Notes: generated by a model from the letters alone, not told the origin. A DNA stretch of 5,432 nt from Candidatus Rokuibacteriota bacterium (GCA_016179165.1 JACORX010000289.1:1-5432); one strand, 5' to 3'. Shown: positions 1 to 5,062, counted from the first letter of the stretch. Numbers and translations: made by a program.

Positions 1-898
1 CGGCCATATTGAGCGCCTGTCGCACGCGCTTGTCCTTGAGCTGGGGCGACTCGCGGGCGTTGAGCAAGAGGCCGTGTGTGAGCGAGGAGAGCTCGGCGTA
101 GACGCGCAGGTTCGCATCACCCTCGACGGTGGGCGCCAGCGGGAGGGGCAGGTTCAGCATCACGTCAATGTCGCCGCGCTGGAGCGCCGCCACCCGCGTG
201 GCAGGATCGGGAATGACCTGCCAGACGATGCGCTGCGAGGGTGGCTTGGGCCCCCAGTAGCCGGGATTCGCTTCGAGGACCACGCGGTCGGTGCCGACCA
301 TCTCGAGCAGGCGATAGGGGCCCGTGCCGATGAAGCGACCGGTGACGAACTTGTCCTTGTATTCGGCCAGCCCCTTGGCGGGGGCCATGTTCATGGACTC
401 GGCGGCGAGCCGCGCCGGCACCATGGGGTCGGGGAGCTTCGTCGTGATGCGCACGGTATAGGGATCGACCGCCGTCACCTCTTGCCCGAAGGACGGCGGC
501 CAGGTCAGCTTGGCCAGCGTATTGAGCTTGGAGGTGATGGCCCGCTCGATGGTGAACTTGACCGAGTCGGCCGTGAAGTCCTCGCCATTGCTGAACTTGA
601 CGCCACGGCGCAGCTTGATCTCCCACGTGTTCGGATTGAGGTTTCGCCAGGATTCGGCGAGGAGCGGCTTGAGGTCCATGGTGACCGGGTCACGCGTGAG
701 CAGACCCTCGCCCATGAGGTTGATGATCGAGCCGGTCAGCACCGAGCGGAACTGATGCGGGTCGATGGTCTCGGGCGGTGAGGGCAGCGCGATGGTCAGC
801 GTGGGTTTGCGGGCTTGCGCCTGCGCGGCCCCGGGCGCGACGGCGGCAAGGACGGCGGCGGCCCCGGCATGCTTCAGCAGGTCACGGCGAGTCTGCAT
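1..898 (-). CDS. ABC transporter substrate-binding protein, family 5 (peptide/nickel type), N-terminal 299 residues, runs off left edge
   Basis: Periplasmic solute receptor that would deliver a peptide, nickel or similar ligand to an ABC importer. Residues 1-28 form an export leader of the twin-arginine type (TRRDLLKHAG, then an Ala-rich core and a site near AQAQA). The mature part shows SBP_bac_5 hallmarks in order: TIDPH (44-48), LAESW (80-84) followed by the W-E-I-K-L-R-GVKFSNGEDFTADSVKFTI block (92-117), GTGPYRLLEM (191-200), NPGYWG (211-216) and RVRQALN (291-297). Families of this type run to about 500-550 residues, so roughly 200 C-terminal residues lie outside the window. The ATG at 898 is set by a strong AGGAGG at 905-910, six bases upstream. 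A possible promoter (-10 TAGGAT at 937-942, weak -35 TTGATG at 962-967, long 19-bp spacer) would place the -35 inside the end of repeat R1. Ligand cannot be told from this part. Confidence 0.93.
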   Translation of the reverse strand, partial: MQTRRDLLKHAGAAAVLAAVAPGAAQAQARKPTLTIALPSPPETIDPHQFRSVLTGSIINLMGEGLLTRDPVTMDLKPLLAESWRNLNPNTWEIKLRRGVKFSNGEDFTADSVKFTIERAITSKLNTLAKLTWPPSFGQEVTAVDPYTVRITTKLPDPMVPARLAAESMNMAPAKGLAEYKDKFVTGRFIGTGPYRLLEMVGTDRVVLEANPGYWGPKPPSQRIVWQVIPDPATRVAALQRGDIDVMLNLPLPLAPTVEGDANLRVYAELSSLTHGLLLNARESPQLKDKRVRQALNMA

Positions 899-956
899 TG
901 AAATCCTCCTGGAAGGTCGAAAGCCGGCCGGCCTCGATCCTATGAGGGTGCGCGTA

Positions 957-1137
957 GGCGACATCAAGGCCATGATCAGCCCGGTCCGGGGCCGGGGGGC
1001 ACCGACGGCGGGGTGGCTGGCGCCGAAAGCCCCGCGCGTCGCGCATCGATGATCCCGCGGCCGGGCCACTCATCAACTGCGATCTTGCGCCAGCAACCGT
1101 GGGGCAGTCAAGACGCATCCTGCGCGGCAGCGTCCAA
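957..1137. repeat. Repeat R1, copy A (about 180 bp)
   Basis: Direct repeat of 3502-3685. By hand alignment the first 160 bases (957-1116) match 3502-3663 at about 142 of 162 positions with two single-base gaps. Similarity then weakens and ends at a shared GTCCAA. No convincing gene is seen in it on either strand. The GC-rich core holds a GGCACC...GGCGCC pair that could form a short hairpin; the other copy has GGCGCC in both arms. In copy B it lies just beyond an IS91-like transposase C-terminus, so it may be an element end; that role is inferred. Confidence 0.85.
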
Positions 1138-1148
1138 GCTTCCCAGTA

Positions 1149-1294
1149 TCAAACCATAACTCCGCTCTTCTCCAGCAAGGATGAACGATATCGCGGCCAT
1201 CGGAAGACAAATTCGTTCCTTTGGGGAAGGCTCTCGCTTCCGTTGTCCGCGAAATCCTTCAGCTCGGTCGGAGAAGAGCGGAGTTATGTTCAAA
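1149..1294. mobile_element. MITE-like palindromic element with 19-bp perfect terminal inverted repeats
   Basis: CATAACTCCGCTCTTCTCC at 1155-1173 is the exact reverse complement of 1270-1288. TCAAA stands just outside on both sides (1149-1153 and 1290-1294), a plausible 5-bp target duplication for a 136-bp insertion at 1154-1289. The interior is also partly symmetrical: AAGGAT...TCGCGG on the left mirrors CCGCGA...ATCCTT on the right, and CGGAAG (1200-1205) mirrors CTTCCG (1236-1241). Both strands can therefore be read to near-identical peptides (ITPLFS...GEERSY), a consequence of symmetry and not evidence of a gene. It is less GC-rich than its surroundings. It lies between R1 and the antitoxin promoter. 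Parent transposon unknown. Confidence 0.7.
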
Positions 1295-1302
1295 TCCGGC
1301 CC

Positions 1303-1332
1303 TTGACGCGGATGTCCATTCGGTTGTACAGT
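1303..1332 (+). promoter_or_regulatory. Promoter of the phd-relE operon
   Basis: A -35 box TTGACG (1303-1308) and a -10 box TACAGT (1327-1332) are 18 bp apart, placing the start of transcription about 1339-1341, some 16 bases before the antitoxin ATG. The -35 box is only 14 bp from the end of the MITE-like element, but no promoter part lies inside that element. Confidence 0.6.
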
Positions 1333-1343
1333 CCGATGGGCAT
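1312..1343. promoter_or_regulatory. Inverted-repeat operator candidate overlapping the -10 box
   Basis: Two arms, ATGTCCATTCGG (1312-1323) and CCGATGGGCAT (1333-1343), are reverse complements apart from one mismatch and one bulged T. The centre, around GTAC, is covered by the -10 box. Phd/YefM antitoxins normally repress their own operon by binding palindromes over the promoter, and this is where such a site should be. Confidence 0.6.
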
Positions 1344-1356
1344 CAGGAGGGATGAG

Positions 1357-1626
1357 ATGACACAACTGACGATCTCTGAGGCACGCAAGGGGTTTCTGAG
1401 TCTACCGGCGAGGCTTGCCAGGGCGCCGGAGCGCGCCCTGACGATCACGCGCCATGGGGAACCCGTCATGGCCGTGATGTCGGCGGACCTATTTGAGAGC
1501 ATCATCGAGATGCTCGACATACTGGGCGACGCCGAGGGGACGGCCGCTCTCCGCGAGAGCATCGAGGACCTGAAGCGCGGCCGCCTGGTCGACCACGCCG
1601 CGGTCGGGCGGCGCCTCGGGCTGTAA
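1357..1626 (+). CDS. Type II antitoxin, Phd/YefM family (89 aa)
   Basis: Antitoxin that would neutralise the RelE/ParE toxin encoded next and repress the shared promoter. The N-terminal Phd fold is clear: TISEARKGFLSLPARL (5-20), then ITRHGEPVMAVMSADLFESI (30-49), the usual strand-turn-strand and dimer helix. The acidic/basic C-terminal tail, ALRESIEDLKRGRLVDH (64-80), is the toxin-binding segment typical of RelE partners. Length is normal for the family. The ATG at 1357 follows AGGAGG at 1345-1350 with six bases between; an ATG five bases earlier stops after two codons. The frame is open upstream to 1099, but that stretch crosses R1 and the palindromic element and is not coding. The toxin starts 38 bases after its stop. 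Confidence 0.93.
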   Translation: MTQLTISEARKGFLSLPARLARAPERALTITRHGEPVMAVMSADLFESIIEMLDILGDAEGTAALRESIEDLKRGRLVDHAAVGRRLGL

Positions 1627-1664
1627 CAAACCAGCGCCGGAGTCCCCAGGAAAGGCGCCAAGTC

Positions 1665-1991
1665 ATGGCGACCCCGACCTACACGGTTCGGTGGACGAAG
1701 ACCGCAGTCAAACGGCTGGAGCCGATCCCCGACAAGCGCATTCAGCGGGCGATCTACACAAGGGCAGGACAGCTCGACCACGACCCCGAGCAACAGGGTA
1801 TCGCTCTCCTCGGAGAGTTCACGGGGTTCCGCCGCGTTGAGGCCGTCGGCAAGCGTTACCGGATCATCTATCGGGTTGAGCGCGACGAGGTCGCGGTGGC
1901 CATCGTCCTGGCCGGACTCCGGAAGGCCGGTGACAAGCGCGACGTGTACGCCCTGGCGAAGAAGCTCTTGAAGCAGGGGTTGCTGCGGTAG
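1665..1991 (+). CDS. Type II toxin, RelE/ParE superfamily (108 aa)
   Basis: Likely mRNA interferase (RelE) or, less likely, a gyrase poison (ParE); the two share a fold and cannot be separated safely here. Family features: YTVRWTKTAVKRLEPIP (6-22), a long helix to about residue 38, then GFRRVEAVGKRYRIIYRVE (54-72) with basic residues R56, R57, R64 and R66, and GLRKAGDKRDVYALAKKLL (84-102) carrying R86, K87 and Y95 near where RelE toxins place catalytic basic/aromatic residues. The frame is intact with no stop or shift, so the toxin is probably functional. The start is ATG at 1665 with AGGAAAGG at 1648-1655. It is the second gene of the operon; expression depends on the antitoxin promoter. No clear terminator follows. 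Confidence 0.93.
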   Translation: MATPTYTVRWTKTAVKRLEPIPDKRIQRAIYTRAGQLDHDPEQQGIALLGEFTGFRRVEAVGKRYRIIYRVERDEVAVAIVLAGLRKAGDKRDVYALAKKLLKQGLLR

Positions 1992-2257
1992 ACTCCCCGA
2001 TCACGCGCGCGAGCCCCAGCTATAGCCCGTCCCTGCACTTGTCCTTGAGCTGCCGAGGTCACCGACGGCCTGGTCGGTCTGCTTCTTCTCGGCCTCGCGC
2101 TGCTGCTGCCGCCCGGCCTCGCGCCGGGCGGCCGCCTTCTTGCTCGCTGCCGACCTGCGAAAGTCTACGAACTGCCTGCGCCGGCGAGCATGCGGCGCCG
2201 GGACCCGCGGTAGAGGAGCCGGTGCACCTCGGGCCGCGGCGTGCCATGTTGCCTTCC
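1992..2257. other. Gene-poor gap of 266 bp containing R2 copy 1
   Basis: Lies between the RelE stop and the beta-propeller stop. The only structure I can support is R2 (2124-2190). A 15-base string at 2038-2052 (CTTGTCCTTGAGCTG) is identical to 29-43 inside the family-5 SBP gene, where its reverse complement encodes QLKDK; here it could be a scrap of a related gene on the minus strand, but the match is short. No strong hairpin-plus-T terminator is visible between the two convergent genes. Confidence 0.5.
2124..2190. repeat. Repeat R2, copy 1 (67 bp)
   Basis: Matches 3857-3923 at 58 of 67 positions without gaps, in the same orientation. Holds a tandem motif, GACCTGC (2152-2158) and GAACTGC (2169-2175), with starts 17 bp apart, which is conserved in the other copies. 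It is the right-hand partner of R1 copy A. Confidence 0.8.
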
Positions 2258-3412
2258 TTACTTCTCCGCGGTCCGCAGGGCGGCGGAGCCGCCATTGACC
2301 TTGATGCGAGCCGTCTCGCGCAGGGCCCGGCCGTCCCACGCGAACACTTGCACGTCCTTCTCCACCATGTTGCCCACGAGCACGGTCTTGCCGTCCGGCG
2401 AGAACGCCGCGCCCTGCGACCAGTGACCGATGGGCGCCTCGGCGACCTTCGCGAGCGACGTGCCGCTGACGCGCAGCATCACGAGCTTGCCGTTGTCGTT
2501 GTAGAAGGGCGAGCTCTTCGCCTTGTTGCTCCCGTTCATCACCACCACGGCGACGTGCTGGCTGTCGGGCGACACCTTGATGCCCTCCGGCGTCTGCCCG
2601 ACGGTGAGCGTCTCCACGACCCGCGGGGGGGTCGCCTTGAGGTCGATCAGGCTGACGGTGTCGGCATCGCCCTGCCCTCGCCCGATGTTGGCGACGGCCG
2701 CGAACGCGCCGTTCGACGCGATGTCGATGCCGTACGGCCGCAGCCCGGCGTTCAAGTCGCGCTTCGTGTGCTCCACCTTCGTGCCGTCGATCGACAGCAC
2801 GGAGATGCGGTCGTCGCCATCGCGGCTCACCAGGGCGAGCTTGCCATCCGGGGCGATGGTGACGTGGCTCACGCCCGACTTCGCATCGGCGATCGTGACT
2901 TTCCCCGCCGGCGTCACGGTCTTCCCCCGGATCGTGAACACCGACACGGTGCCTTCCGCCCGATTCGCCACGAGCGCCAGCGTTCCCTGCCGGTTGATCG
3001 ACAGCCCGGCGGGCGACGCGCCGGCCTCGAGGGTTGCGATCACCGCCGGCGGGTTGGCCTTGAGATCGATGACGGACACCTTGTTGTCGGGCACCTGTTT
3101 GGTCGGGTCGGCGGGATCGATCTTCTGCGCCGCCGTGACGAGCGCAAGGCTTTCATCGGGCGTGAGCGCCACGCTCAGCGGCGGGCCCACGACGCTCGCC
3201 GGCGCCCTGGTCTCGGCGACCACGCGCGGCGGGCTGGCCGCGAGGTCGATGATGGTCACGGTATCGGGCGCCGGATTCGGGACGACTTTCACGGAGCCGT
3301 TGTCCAGCACCACCTTGTTGTCGTTCACCGAGATCGCAAGTTGCGCGTGCGCGGCGGGGACGACGGCAACGAGACCGAGCAACACCATGAGCACAACGCT
3401 GAGCAGGTGCAT
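2258..3412 (-). CDS. Secreted YVTN-type beta-propeller protein (384 aa)
   Basis: Probably a periplasmic beta-propeller; the specific job is unknown. Residues 1-23 are a Sec signal peptide (hydrophobic core to VVPAAHA, cleavage before Q24). The rest is built of blades with a repeated pattern: TVTIIDLAASPPRVV (51-65), KVSVIDLKANPPAVI (111-125) and TVSLIDLKATPPRVV (252-266). Each is followed by a G-x-P-x-G or similar turn and a SPDG/APDG-like strand, e.g. APDGKLALV (187-195) and FSPDGKTVLV near the end. This is the YVTN/YncE/lactonase style; no haem, copper or lactonase active-site motif is obvious. The ATG at 3412 has AGGGAGGG at 3417-3424. An upstream gene tail stops 17 bases before it, so it was the second gene of an operon whose first gene is now truncated. 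It lies between two direct copies of the R1/R2 element. Confidence 0.9.
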   Translation of the reverse strand: MHLLSVVLMVLLGLVAVVPAAHAQLAISVNDNKVVLDNGSVKVVPNPAPDTVTIIDLAASPPRVVAETRAPASVVGPPLSVALTPDESLALVTAAQKIDPADPTKQVPDNKVSVIDLKANPPAVIATLEAGASPAGLSINRQGTLALVANRAEGTVSVFTIRGKTVTPAGKVTIADAKSGVSHVTIAPDGKLALVSRDGDDRISVLSIDGTKVEHTKRDLNAGLRPYGIDIASNGAFAAVANIGRGQGDADTVSLIDLKATPPRVVETLTVGQTPEGIKVSPDSQHVAVVVMNGSNKAKSSPFYNDNGKLVMLRVSGTSLAKVAEAPIGHWSQGAAFSPDGKTVLVGNMVEKDVQVFAWDGRALRETARIKVNGGSAALRTAEK

Positions 3413-3429
3413 GAGACCCTCCCTGACGC

Positions 3430-3501
3430 TTAGTGGTGCGACGGAACGGTGTTGGCCAGCACCGCGTACGCGAGCTGCTCGAGCTCCTGGCGCGGCGCGC
3501 G
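3430..3501 (-). pseudogene. Orphan C-terminal tail of an unidentified gene upstream of the propeller gene
   Basis: The minus frame ending at TAA 3430-3432 reads RQELEQLAYAVLANTVPSHH, which looks like a natural protein end. It is followed 17 bases later by the well-placed RBS and ATG of the propeller gene, as in an operon. Going upstream, the frame enters repeat R1 at 3502 and loses sense. I do not recognise the family. It is short, so it could be chance; the tight spacing is the main support. Confidence 0.45.
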
Positions 3502-3685
3502 GGCGACAGAAAGGCCATGATCAGACCGGGCCGGAGCCGGCGGGCGCCGACGGCGGGGTGGCCGGCGCCGAGAGACCCGCGCGTCGTGCATCCGTTGATC
3601 CCGCAGCCGGGCCAGTCATCAGCTGCGATCTTGCGCCGGCGACCGCGGGGCAGTCAAGGACGCGTTCTTCAGGGGCAGAGTCCAA
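3502..3685. repeat. Repeat R1, copy B (about 184 bp)
   Basis: Direct repeat of 957-1137, about 88% identical over the first 162 bases. Self-complementary GGCGCC at 3543-3548 and 3564-3569 could form a hairpin. It begins abruptly where the orphan gene tail ends and abuts the stop of the IS91-like transposase scrap, so in minus-strand reading it lies just downstream of the transposase, where an element terminus would be. Confidence 0.85.
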
Positions 3686-3700
3686 CCCCGAGACTGGGAC

Positions 3701-3835
3701 TCATGACCGGTGGGAGGGGGCGGCAGCGCACAGGGCGATGCGCCGCAGCCGGCCGCCGCAGCCCGGGCACGCGAGCACGTCGATCCCGACGGCCAGGCGC
3801 ATCAGGGGGGCCCAGGCCCAGTAGCGCGGGTCGCG
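3701..3835 (-). pseudogene. IS91-family (Y2, rolling-circle) transposase, C-terminal remnant
   Basis: The minus frame ending at TGA 3701-3703 reads RYWAWAPLMRLAVGIDVLAC followed by PGCGGRLRRIAL. The pattern W-A-x-L-M-R/L-...-DVLACPxCGGRLRxIA is the C-terminal zinc-ribbon region of IS91-type transposases; the two cysteines are encoded at 3758-3760 and 3767-3769. After RRIAL the sequence no longer follows the family and stops 10 residues later. The N-terminal nuclease domain, with its HUH motif and tyrosines, is absent. The frame is open further upstream through R2 and antisense to the SBP tail, but I do not regard that as coding. Confidence 0.7.
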
Positions 3836-3856
3836 TGAGGCTCCGCGCTCAGCCCG

Positions 3857-3923
3857 CCGGGCGGCCGCCTCCTCGCTCGCCGCCGATCTGCAAAAGCCTA
3901 CGATCTGCCGGCGCCGGCGGGCA
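3857..3923. repeat. Repeat R2, copy 2 (67 bp)
   Basis: Matches 2124-2190 with nine mismatches. The tandem motif is GATCTGC at 3885-3891 and again at 3902-3908, starts 17 bp apart. The repeat ends at almost the same base where recognisable SBP coding sequence begins, marking it as an element boundary. Confidence 0.8.
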
Positions 3924-3925
3924 GG

Positions 3926-4075
3926 TGGGGCCAGGACAAGGTCATCTACGCGCCCATCTGGGAGCTGGCCTTCCTGAACGGCGTGGGGCTTCGCGTCCAG
4001 GAGTCGGGCCTCGGCCTCATCTCCGGTCACGCCTACTCGGCGCCTTACGAGGGCGTCACGCTGAAGGGAAAGTAG
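3926..4075 (+). pseudogene. Family-5 substrate-binding protein, C-terminal remnant (about 49 codons)
   Basis: The frame ending at TAG 4073-4075 reads QDKVIYAPIWELAFLNGVG then LRVQESGLGLISGHAYSAPY and EGVTLKGK. This is the usual C-terminal end of peptide/nickel-type solute-binding proteins (APIW...LNG.G.RV...G...I.G..YSAPYE). There is no start or RBS: coding similarity begins at the R2 edge, so the 5' nine-tenths of the gene was lost at the element boundary. It cannot be the missing end of the SBP at the left edge, which lies on the other strand and continues outward, but could derive from a paralogue. Confidence 0.8.
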
Positions 4076-4124
4076 CCCGCGAGGGTCCGGAGGGAGAGGC
4101 CGCCGGTGGAGGCGCGCCGGTCGA

Positions 4125-4298
4125 TCACTCGATGACCTGGTCCGCGCGGAGGGGGATCGACGGCGGGACGGTGAGACCGAGCGCCGTCGCCGTGCGCATG
4201 TTGAGCGCCAACTCGAACTTCGTCGGCTGCTCGGCCGGGAGGTCCGCGGTCTCGGTCCTCATGAAGATCTTGTGCAGGTCGGTGGCGGCTCGCTAGAG
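4125..4298 (-). pseudogene. ABC_sub_bind-type substrate-binding protein, C-terminal remnant (about 55 codons)
   Basis: The minus frame from an in-frame TAG (4293-4295) to TGA (4125-4127) reads RAATDLHKIFMRTETADLPA, EQPTKFELALNMRTATALGL and TVPPSIPLRADQVIE. This follows the end of the ABC transporter substrate-binding family of the form RRAATYVDKI-KGAKPADLPVEQPTKFELVINLKTAKALGLTIP-LLRADQVIE. The upstream in-frame TAG, and the VapC stop only 14 bases further on, show that the 5' part was replaced by the VapBC module. It converges with the SBP tail ending at 4075. Confidence 0.8.
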
Positions 4299-4308
4299 GT
4301 CAGCCAGG

Positions 4309-4749
4309 CTAGCCCCCGAACGGCTCGAGATCGAATCGCACGGAGCGGCGCAGCAGTTCGAAGTCCTTCACGTTGTCCGTGACAATCGAGGCGCCGATCT
4401 GTCGCGCGGAGAGGGCGATAAGCGCATCGTTCCACAGGCTCGCGATCTTGACTCGCAGCCCCGGCTCGCGCTGTCGGATATCCCCCAAGACATCGCCCGC
4501 GAGGTTCCAGGATCGCGCATCCGGGGTTACGATTCGCCCCAGCCGGTCGAACTGATCGACCAACTCGAGCACGGACCGCCGCCCGGTCTGATCCGTGGCC
4601 CCCGCCCGCAGCTCCGCCGAGACGACCGAAGCCAGAAAGGTGCGCGGCGCCCTTTCGCGAATCCGAGCGAATGCGACGCCATTGACCCCTTCCCGGAGCG
4701 CCGCCACGTACACGTTGGTGTCGAACACCACCCATCTACCTGCGGGCAT
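4309..4749 (-). CDS. PIN-domain toxin, VapC family (146 aa)
   Basis: Predicted Mg2+-dependent ribonuclease toxin. PIN acidic residues are all present: D10 in VVFDTNVYVAAL, E46 in VSAELRAG, D108 in WNDALIALSA, and D125 with N126 and D129 in IVTDNVKDFE. Length is normal for VapC, and the frame is intact. I chose ATG at 4749 because GAGG sits six bases upstream and PIN proteins start just before the first strand; a GTG at 4770 would add seven residues but has no well-spaced RBS. With the chosen start the gene overlaps the antitoxin by 14 bases, implying translational coupling. The short hydrophobic C-terminus ends FDLEPFGG. Confidence 0.93.
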   Translation of the reverse strand: MPAGRWVVFDTNVYVAALREGVNGVAFARIRERAPRTFLASVVSAELRAGATDQTGRRSVLELVDQFDRLGRIVTPDARSWNLAGDVLGDIRQREPGLRVKIASLWNDALIALSARQIGASIVTDNVKDFELLRRSVRFDLEPFGG

Positions 4750-4966
4750 CGAGGTCCTCGATGTGCCCACGTCCCTTCACCACGAAGCTGCGCAGCGCCT
4801 CGACCAGGGCCGCCTCGTCGGCGACCAAGTCCAGTGCCCGATGGATGGTCTCGGTCTCGGTGCGCGTCCCGAGGATCCGCCGAGTCCGCTCCAGCTTGGC
4901 CACGTCGATCCGGTAGTTCTTCCGTTGAACCCGCGCCTGCCCGCTCCTGCTCATCTTGATCGCCAT
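4736..4966 (-). CDS. VapB-type antitoxin, probable ribbon-helix-helix (76 aa)
   Basis: Antitoxin partner of the overlapping PIN toxin. Residues 16-48 fit a ribbon-helix-helix: strand KNYRIDV (16-22), helix AKLERTRRILG (23-33), turn TRTET, helix ETIHRALDLVA (39-49). The C-terminal tail with ALVEALRSFVVKGRGHIEDL (53-72) would bind the toxin. The RHH assignment is by pattern and is less certain than the toxin. The start ATG at 4966 has an unusually complete Shine-Dalgarno, AAAGGAGGTG (4971-4980), with AGGAGG six bases from the start, giving the antitoxin strong translation relative to the weaker toxin RBS, as expected of a TA pair. Confidence 0.87.
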   Translation of the reverse strand: MAIKMSRSGQARVQRKNYRIDVAKLERTRRILGTRTETETIHRALDLVADEAALVEALRSFVVKGRGHIEDLDARR

Positions 4967-4984
4967 TCGGCACCTCCTTTCCGA

Positions 4985-5023
4985 TCTGTACAGACTTACT
5001 ATATCATGCGTCTGTACTCCAGA
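4985..5023 (-). promoter_or_regulatory. VapBC promoter and two-site operator candidate
   Basis: A perfect 10-bp palindrome TCTGTACAGA (4985-4994) and a related site TCTGTACTCCAGA (5011-5023) start 26 bp apart. Between them on the minus strand lies an AT-rich -10-like TATAGT (4998-5003) in the only AT-rich stretch nearby. No good -35 box is seen, so activity may rely on other contacts. Paired half-sites around the -10 suit autorepression by a dimeric RHH antitoxin; the role is inferred. Confidence 0.55.
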
Positions 5024-5062
5024 TGCTCGTCGGGCACGCCGCAGGCGGCCTGGGGCACCGCG

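Larger units (their letters stand above)
957..2190. mobile_element. Candidate element with R1 and R2 ends carrying the Phd-RelE module
   Basis: The unit runs from R1 copy A to R2 copy 1. The same two repeats, in the same order and orientation, bound an IS91-like transposase remnant at 3502-3923. The interior here holds a MITE-like insertion and a complete type II toxin-antitoxin operon, with no transposase. It could be a non-autonomous relative of the second element with TA cargo. No target duplication is evident, which would fit IS91-like rolling-circle elements. Alternatively R1 and R2 are independent dispersed repeats that fall here by chance. Confidence 0.45.
3502..3923 (-). mobile_element. 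Decayed IS91-like element: R2, transposase C-terminal scrap, R1
   Basis: On the minus strand the order is R2 (3923 to 3857), a transposase C-terminal fragment (about 3835 to 3701), then R1 (3685 to 3502). Both boundaries are sharp: left of 3502 is a gene tail, right of 3923 an SBP gene tail. At 422 bp it is far shorter than an intact IS91-family element and has lost nearly all the transposase, so it cannot move by itself. The exact ends are inferred from where similarity to the first copy stops. Confidence 0.55.

Noticed and set aside
74..781. Plus-strand 235-codon open frame and smaller frames in the first 900 bases.
   Set aside because: Antisense or off-frame to the clear family-5 solute-binding protein; composition is Gly/Arg/His-rich and no RBS is seen.
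1099..1356. Extending the Phd antitoxin upstream to 1099.
   Set aside because: The extension crosses R1 and the palindromic element and lacks an RBS; the ATG at 1357 has an ideal RBS and matches family length.
1108..1365. Minus-strand 85-codon frame with peptide similar to the plus-strand frame here.
   Set aside because: The resemblance of the two peptides comes from the palindromic symmetry of the MITE-like element, not from a gene on either strand.
2039..3824. Two long plus-strand open frames (464 and 433 codons) across this region.
   Set aside because: They lie antisense to the beta-propeller gene, which has a signal peptide, repeated blades, an RBS and a sensible stop. The plus frames are rich in Arg, His and Ala or Ser and Thr with no family pattern, as expected of GC-rich shadows.
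3836..4030. In-frame extension of the IS91-like fragment upstream through R2 to 4030.
   Set aside because: The part beyond 3923 is antisense to the SBP tail and the R2 part shows no transposase pattern; I take the open frame as a GC-rich accident.
4750..4770. GTG start at 4770 for the VapC toxin.
   Set aside because: No well-spaced RBS; ATG at 4749 has GAGG six bases upstream and gives the usual PIN N-terminus.
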